Positions 59,810-64,000 of a stretch of DNA of 64,000 nucleotides are shown here, one piece after another. The notes below the pieces were generated by a model. It saw only the letters and a program-made list of their open reading frames with translations, had not been told where the DNA came from and searched no databases. The stretch's first letter is position 1. Every line of letters begins with the position of its first letter. This DNA is from an uncultured Arenicella sp. Lineage in GTDB: Bacteria; Pseudomonadota; Gammaproteobacteria; Arenicellales; Arenicellaceae. Made by a program: the position numbers and the translations under genes. The stretch covers positions 186,001 through 250,000 of the forward strand of contig CANMNN010000001.1 of assembly GCA_947499305.1 (NCBI GenBank), given 5' to 3'.

Positions 59810-60094
59810 TTAGTTGTTTAAGCGTGCAAACAGTGAGTCTTTACTAAACAGGCGTTTGGCTTTCTTGGGCTTCGCTATTTTTGCCAGCCATTCTTCGCCT
59901 GCTTGCTGCATAAAATCTCGAATCAAGCGTTTTAGGGCTTTGTTGCTAGAGTTTTGATACACCTTAACTAGAGAAGTTCCGATAGTCGGCGATGAAATTT
60001 TCATTTCCTCTCGCTGTTCAAACGGCATGTTGCGTTTGATTTCGAAAAAAAGGCTGACCATAGCGCGGTCGATATTTAGTTGCTCTGAATTCAT
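59810..60094 (-). CDS. Small hypothetical protein, paralog B
   Basis: From the ATG at 60094, with AGGA 8 nt upstream, the protein is 94 residues. It shares with paralog A the pattern N-I-D-R-x-M-V-x-LFFEIKRN-x-P, K-I-S-x-P-x-I-G, a YxxxxNxxLKxL-like stretch and AGE-x-WL, then KPK. The predicted structure is helical and cytoplasmic. The C-terminus is basic (KKAKRLFSKDSLFARLNN). The two genes lie on the same strand 436 bp apart, so they arose by duplication. The function is unknown. Confidence 0.72.
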   Translation of the reverse strand: MNSEQLNIDRAMVSLFFEIKRNMPFEQREEMKISSPTIGTSLVKVYQNSSNKALKRLIRDFMQQAGEEWLAKIAKPKKAKRLFSKDSLFARLNN

Positions 60095-60768
60095 GGGTAG
60101 GGTCCTAGATTCGCAAATACCTATACCTAGCAAAATGCTGAGGTTTAAGCACGTTAAGTTGCATTTAGTTATTTAGTAAACGCCGAACTTTAGCTAACTG
60201 CGCGCAAATATTTTAAAGTGCGGCAAAGTTTTGAGGCTCTACTTCGATGTTTATCTATACATTTTCGAACAGCAGTGTTCATTTCTTTAGCTGCTTAAGT
60301 ATTTGACTCGGTCTCGTCATTCCACTTATAGCTGTAGCCTCATGCCTTGAAAACTTTGTTCAGAACTTTTACTGGCCCGTAAATCTACTCAACCCATTGA
60401 GTTATTTGATATTTTTACCAAACGCTTGTCATCTGATCAAGTATTTTCGGTATTTATTAGCATTCCTTAATCAAACTAAGTAGAGCCGTCAAGTTTCGGT
60501 GGCTAGACAAAGGTAAGAATTTTAATTTTTTAACTTAGACGTGACCGCTTAGTTGTTGTATCATCGCGCCGCAAACGATGCTAGGCCGCCTTTTTTCGGT
60601 GATTTTAGAAGTTACTTTCGGTGGATTCATAGGCATCGTCGTTTTTTTGATGCATCAAAACTTAACGACGCCATCAAACGTAGCTATTTAGCGATACGCA
60701 TACGCGGCGGCACAACTGAATTAATAGATAACCGGAAAGCATGTGGCTTTCCACCTTGAGAGATCAAC
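60095..60768. other. 674-bp region before the EF-G gene
   Basis: No gene is convincing. The 60553-60759 frame starts with TTG, lacks homology and probably lies in the EF-G leader. A small hairpin, GGAAAGC (60734-60740) with GCTTTCC (60746-60752), is followed by the GAGAG ribosome site of the EF-G gene. A promoter is likely near 60535-60565 (TATCAT-like -10), but I could not define it well. Confidence 0.5.
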
Positions 60769-62853
60769 ATGGCTGACCTATCGACATATAGAAATATTGG
60801 TATCTTCGCGCACGTAGACGCGGGGAAAACAACGACTACCGAGCGTATCTTGAGCCTAACCGGCAAGATTCATAAAATCGGTGAAGTACACGATGGTGAA
60901 GCCACAACTGACTTCATGGAGCAAGAGCAAGAGCGTGGTATTACCATTCAATCAGCGGCGACAAGCTGCGAATGGGCTGGCCATCGTATGAATATCATCG
61001 ATACTCCAGGACACGTAGACTTCACAGTAGAGGTTTACCGATCTTTGAAAGTACTTGATGGCGGCATCGGCGTATTCTGTGGTTCTGGTGGTGTAGAGCC
61101 TCAGTCAGAAACTAACTGGCGCTATGCGAATGAATCGAAAGTTGCTCGCGTAATCTTCATTAACAAGCTTGACCGTATGGGCGCTGATTTTTATCGCGTT
61201 GTAGACCAAGTTGAGAATGTATTGGCTGCGAATCCGTTGGTAATGGTTCTACCAATTGGCATTGAGGATGACTTTGTTGGTGTTGTCGATCTGCTTGAGC
61301 GTAAGTCTTATGTATGGGACGGCTCTGGCGACCCGCTTAACTTTGAAGTTGGTGAAGTACCCGCTGACATGGCTGATAAAGTTGAAGAATACCGTGAAAA
61401 GTTGATCGAAACTGCTGTAGAAGCTGACGACGACATCATGGAAGCATACCTAGAAGGCGAAGAGCCAACTATGGAGCAAATCAAAGCGTGTATCCGTAAG
61501 GGTACTAATGAGTTAATGTTCTTCCCAACTTATTGCGGTTCTGCGTTCAAAAACAAAGGCGTTCAAAATGTATTGAACGCGGTGGTTGATTACCTACCAA
61601 GCCCAACTGAAGTGCCGGCTCAGCCAATCGTTAACGAAGAAGGCGAAGAAACTGGTCGTTTCGCAACTGTATCTGAAGACGAAACTTTTAAAGCGCTAGC
61701 ATTCAAAATTATGGACGACCGCTTTGGCGCATTGACTTTCGTTCGTATTTACTCGGGTAAATTGAATAAAGGCGACACCATTTTGAACTCGTTTACTGGC
61801 AAAACCGAACGTGTTGGTCGTATGGTAGAAATGCACGCAGATGATCGTATTGAATTAGACCGCGCTGGCGCGGGCGACATCATTGCGATTGTTGGCATGA
61901 AGAACGTCCAAACAGGTCATACATTATGTGATCCAAAAGACATCGTTACGCTTGAGCCAATGGTATTCCCAGACCCAGTAATCTCTATGGCCGTTTTTCC
62001 GAAGGACAAAGCAGCTACTGAGAAAATGGGCATCGCACTGGGTAAAATGGTTGCTGAGGATCCATCTTTCATCGTTGAGACTGACCAAGAGTCGGGCGAG
62101 ACAATTTTGAAAGGTATGGGCGAACTTCACTTGGATATTAAAGTCGATATTTTGAAGCGTACTCACGGTGTTGAATGTACCGTAGGCGCGCCACAAGTAG
62201 CATACCGCGAGTCTATTACACAGCGCATAGAAGACAGTTATACGCACAAGAAGCAATCTGGTGGTTCTGGTCAGTTCGGTAAGATCGATTACATCATCGA
62301 ACCAAACGAGCCGGGCGAAGGCTTCTCATTCGAGTCTAAGGTTACTGGTGGTAACGTTCCTCGTGAATTCTGGCCTGCTATTGAAAAAGGCTTTGCCGGT
62401 TCAATGGACAAAGGTGTATTGGCTGGTTTCCCAACAGAAGACGTTAAAGTAACTTTGATGGATGGTGGCTTCCACGCGGTGGATTCATCTGCAGTGGCAT
62501 TTGAGATTGCAGCGAAGGGCGCATATCGTCAGTCGTTACCTAAAGCTGGAGCGCAAATCATCGAGCCAATTATGGGCGTTGACGTATTCTCACCTGAGGA
62601 CAATGTTGGTGACGTAATCGGTGACTTGAACCGTCGTCGTGGCATGATGAAGAGCCAAGATCTAACGCCAACTGGCGTTCGCATCAAAGCTGACGTGCCA
62701 CTATCCGAAATGTTCGGTTACATCGGCGACCTACGTACAATGACATCAGGCCGTGGTCAGTTCTCTATGGAGTTCTCACACTACATGCCATGTCCACGTA
62801 ACGTAGCTGACGAAGTGATTGCGGCACAAAAAGAGAAAGACGCAGCTAAGTAA
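60769..62853 (+). CDS. fusA2: Elongation factor G, second type (EF-G2)
   Basis: This translational GTPase has the EF-G domain order and 694 residues. G1 is [13 protein letters not shown]3 DTPGHVDFT and G4 NKLDRMG. The segment [21 protein letters not shown] is typical of EF-G2 of Vibrio and Pseudomonas rather than of the main EF-G; it is given here as [15 protein letters not shown]. The gene stands alone, not in the str operon, which agrees. EF-G2-type proteins in gammaproteobacteria may act in ribosome recycling or as a stress or spare factor. Codon use is strongly biased, suggesting high expression. The main fusA is probably elsewhere in the genome. Confidence 0.9.
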   Translation: MADLSTYRNIGIFAHVDAGKTTTTERILSLTGKIHKIGEVHDGEATTDFMEQEQERGITIQSAATSCEWAGHRMNIIDTPGHVDFTVEVYRSLKVLDGGIGVFCGSGGVEPQSETNWRYANESKVARVIFINKLDRMGADFYRVVDQVENVLAANPLVMVLPIGIEDDFVGVVDLLERKSYVWDGSGDPLNFEVGEVPADMADKVEEYREKLIETAVEADDDIMEAYLEGEEPTMEQIKACIRKGTNELMFFPTYCGSAFKNKGVQNVLNAVVDYLPSPTEVPAQPIVNEEGEETGRFATVSEDETFKALAFKIMDDRFGALTFVRIYSGKLNKGDTILNSFTGKTERVGRMVEMHADDRIELDRAGAGDIIAIVGMKNVQTGHTLCDPKDIVTLEPMVFPDPVISMAVFPKDKAATEKMGIALGKMVAEDPSFIVETDQESGETILKGMGELHLDIKVDILKRTHGVECTVGAPQVAYRESITQRIEDSYTHKKQSGGSGQFGKIDYIIEPNEPGEGFSFESKVTGGNVPREFWPAIEKGFAGSMDKGVLAGFPTEDVKVTLMDGGFHAVDSSAVAFEIAAKGAYRQSLPKAGAQIIEPIMGVDVFSPEDNVGDVIGDLNRRRGMMKSQDLTPTGVRIKADVPLSEMFGYIGDLRTMTSGRGQFSMEFSHYMPCPRNVADEVIAAQKEKDAAK

Positions 62854-62857
62854 CGTA

Positions 62858-62955
62858 CAGGATGTACTAACACCCTGAAGGGCAGGAGCCCGAGAAGGGT
62901 GACGGTGCGCCAGGATGTACTAACACTCTTGAGGGCAGTAGCCCGAGAAGGGTGA
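62858..62955 (+). repeat. Two 45-bp direct repeats forming nested hairpins
   Basis: Copies lie at 62858-62902 and 62911-62955. Each can fold as CACCCT (or CACTCT) with AGGGTG outside and GGGC with GCCC inside. The second copy keeps the pairing by a G-U change. They sit between the EF-G2 stop codon and its terminator. Confidence 0.85.
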
Positions 62956-62964
62956 ATTGTTAAA

Positions 62965-62996
62965 AGCCTCAACGAGAAATTCGTTGGGGCTTTTTT
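62965..62996 (+). terminator. Rho-independent terminator after EF-G2
   Basis: AGCCTCAACGA (62965-62975) pairs with TCGTTGGGGCT (62981-62991), with one G-U pair around a 5-nt loop, and runs into six T. Confidence 0.92.
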
Positions 62997-63025
62997 ATTG
63001 CCAAAAATTCAATTATCTTAACGAT

Positions 63026-63349
63026 ATGAAATTGATTAAACGTAAAGCCTCGATTCTTTTGTTGTGCATGCTTCTATTATCAGCGTGTAGTGATAAGCCC
63101 GCTGAGCCTGTTGATGAAGAAGGCACTCAAAAATTGAATGCCAAATTACTTGAGTCTATGCAAGAAATTAGCGATGCCCAAACTGAGAAAGCTGAGGGAG
63201 CTGGGGAGAAAGAACTCGAAAGGTTGTCCGAAGCGGACCGGCAAGCACTGATTGATCTGACTATTGACGAATCGGCCGAAGCGGTTAAAGAAGATGCTGA
63301 TAAGGTAGTCGATCTAATAGAAGAGCTAAATAACATTGCTAACGATTGA
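63026..63349 (+). CDS. Small lipoprotein
   Basis: From the ATG at 63026 the protein is 107 residues. It has a lipoprotein signal peptide with the lipobox LLSAC (Cys near residue 21) and Ser-Asp after the Cys; Asp at +3 from the lipid Cys rather than +2 favours outer membrane sorting. The mature part is acidic and helical, probably coiled coil. The longer frame from 62957 overlaps the terminator and is rejected. There is no known family. Confidence 0.75.
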   Translation: MKLIKRKASILLLCMLLLSACSDKPAEPVDEEGTQKLNAKLLESMQEISDAQTEKAEGAGEKELERLSEADRQALIDLTIDESAEAVKEDADKVVDLIEELNNIAND

Positions 63350-63469
63350 AAAAATCGGCGAAAGACGTTGATTTACGTCAGATTTATAGATTTTTAACGA
63401 TTCGCTCAGAGTGTATGGCGTATGGTATTGTAATCAGGTAACTTTTTTTCGGGGGGAAATAAGGGCTAT

Positions 63470-64000
63470 ATGAAAAACATTAGATCAAGGATAAGAAACA
63501 CAGCATACGCGGTTTGTTTACTTGGTAGTGCTTTTGCTCTGCCAGCCAACGCCGTGATTTGCTCCACAGATTCAAATATAGCAATTCCTGACGGGTCGGG
63601 TTCTGCGACATCAGGAGGAGCTGTATCTGTAAGTATAATCGTCCCCAGCTCTCCCGGTACAACCGTCGTAGATTTAGACTTCGATCTGGCAATTAATCAT
63701 ACTTATGTGGGAGATTTGGTTGCTACATTGACGAGTCCAGCTGGTACCACCGTCACGCTAATGGACCGACCAGGCGTGCCAGCTTCTACATTCGGGTGCA
63801 GTGGTAACAATATATCAGGTCTAACGCTCGACGATGCTGCAGGAACGTCTATTGAAACTCAATGTGCCGGCGCAGTGCCAACAATATCTGGAACTCACCA
63901 GCCAACCGGGTCTCTATCTGCATTTAATGGAGAGTTGGTTTCAGGTACGTGGACGCTCTCCGTTACTGACAATGCTGGGCAAGATCTAGGGACTATTATT
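63470..64000 (+). CDS. Secreted protein with a P-domain, N-terminal part
   Basis: The frame is open from ATG 63470 to the window end (177 codons), so the gene is cut by the edge. A signal peptide ends at LPANA (about residue 28). After it comes a P/Homo B-type domain (about 35-177): VDLDFDLAINHTYVGDLVATLTSP, a segment with SGTWTLSVTDNAGQDLGTI, which is the jelly-roll hallmark found in secreted proteases and cell-surface proteins (first segment shortened to INHTYVGDLVATLTSP). AAGGG precedes the ATG. More domains probably follow. Two cysteines in the domain may form a disulfide. Confidence 0.85.
   Translation, partial: MKNIRSRIRNTAYAVCLLGSAFALPANAVICSTDSNIAIPDGSGSATSGGAVSVSIIVPSSPGTTVVDLDFDLAINHTYVGDLVATLTSPAGTTVTLMDRPGVPASTFGCSGNNISGLTLDDAAGTSIETQCAGAVPTISGTHQPTGSLSAFNGELVSGTWTLSVTDNAGQDLGTII

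Noticed and set aside
60553..60759. 68-codon TTG-start frame before EF-G2
   Set aside because: It is Arg-rich, lacks homology and overlaps the probable promoter and leader of EF-G2.
60769..62853. Main fusA of the str operon
   Set aside because: No rpsL, rpsG or tuf genes flank it and its G-domain sequence is of EF-G2 type.

Overview
This window is a piece of the chromosome of a Gram-negative gammaproteobacterium, probably marine. The gene orders are typical of that class: pheA-tyrA-aroA-cmk-rpsA-ihfB-lapA-lapB, dapB-carA-carB-greA, yhbY divergent from rlmE-ftsH-folP-glmM-tpiA-secG-leuU, and infC-rpmI-rplT-pheS-pheT-ihfA-merR. Na+/H+ antiport (NhaA), a bicarbonate transporter, Na+-coupled-type carriers and a TorF-type porin fit a saline habitat. 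I cannot name the genus. There is no prophage, CRISPR array, insertion sequence or defence island. Most of the window is housekeeping.

Layout. 1-5400: aromatic amino acid synthesis (end of pheA, tyrA, aroA), cmk and rpsA. 5490-7410: ihfB and the LPS-control pair lapA/lapB. 7495-8844: an unrecognised acidic protein. 8966-15076: dapB, a carAB operon behind what looks like a leader-peptide attenuator, and greA. 15107-16185: an exported protein gene broken by a one-base shift in an A7 tract. 16481-22859: yhbY, rlmE, ftsH, folP, glmM and tpiA. 22920-23956: secG and tRNA-Leu(GAG), separated by three tandem ~137-bp repeats that each begin with the 5' 25 nt of the tRNA gene. 24292-35589: accessory metabolism and regulation: ferredoxin, nitroreductase, a seven-helix membrane protein with a Fis-type DNA-binding tail, gabD, a double DsbA-fold protein, an SbtA/SbtB bicarbonate pair, a TerB-like protein, nhaR/nhaA, tRNA-Asn and a pseudopilin. 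35799-45797: uvrB, a YHS protein, a two-component pair, a TSUP carrier, glutamate dehydrogenase, a dicarboxylate/glutamate symporter and a YidB-like protein. 46008-52182: tRNA-Val and the infC-to-merR translation cluster. 52498-58376: TorF porin, glnK-amtB with a clear sigma-54/NtrC control region, a LysR regulator, comM and csp. 59032-60094: two paralogous small unknown genes. 60769-64000: a second-type EF-G, a small lipoprotein and the start of a secreted P-domain protein cut by the window edge.

Functional links. carAB, dapB and greA couple arginine/pyrimidine supply to transcription elongation. glnK-amtB, glutamate dehydrogenase and the symporter handle ammonium and glutamate. SbtA-SbtB adds a second PII-type switch next to the classical GlnK.

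The least ordinary signals are the tRNA-Leu 5'-half repeat array (23415-23827), the predicted leaderless leader peptide before carA (9890-10008), the frameshifted exported protein (15107-16185), the membrane-bound Fis-type regulator (25750-26661), the SbtAB pair (29600-30873) and a possible small gene with its own terminator (34271-34533).
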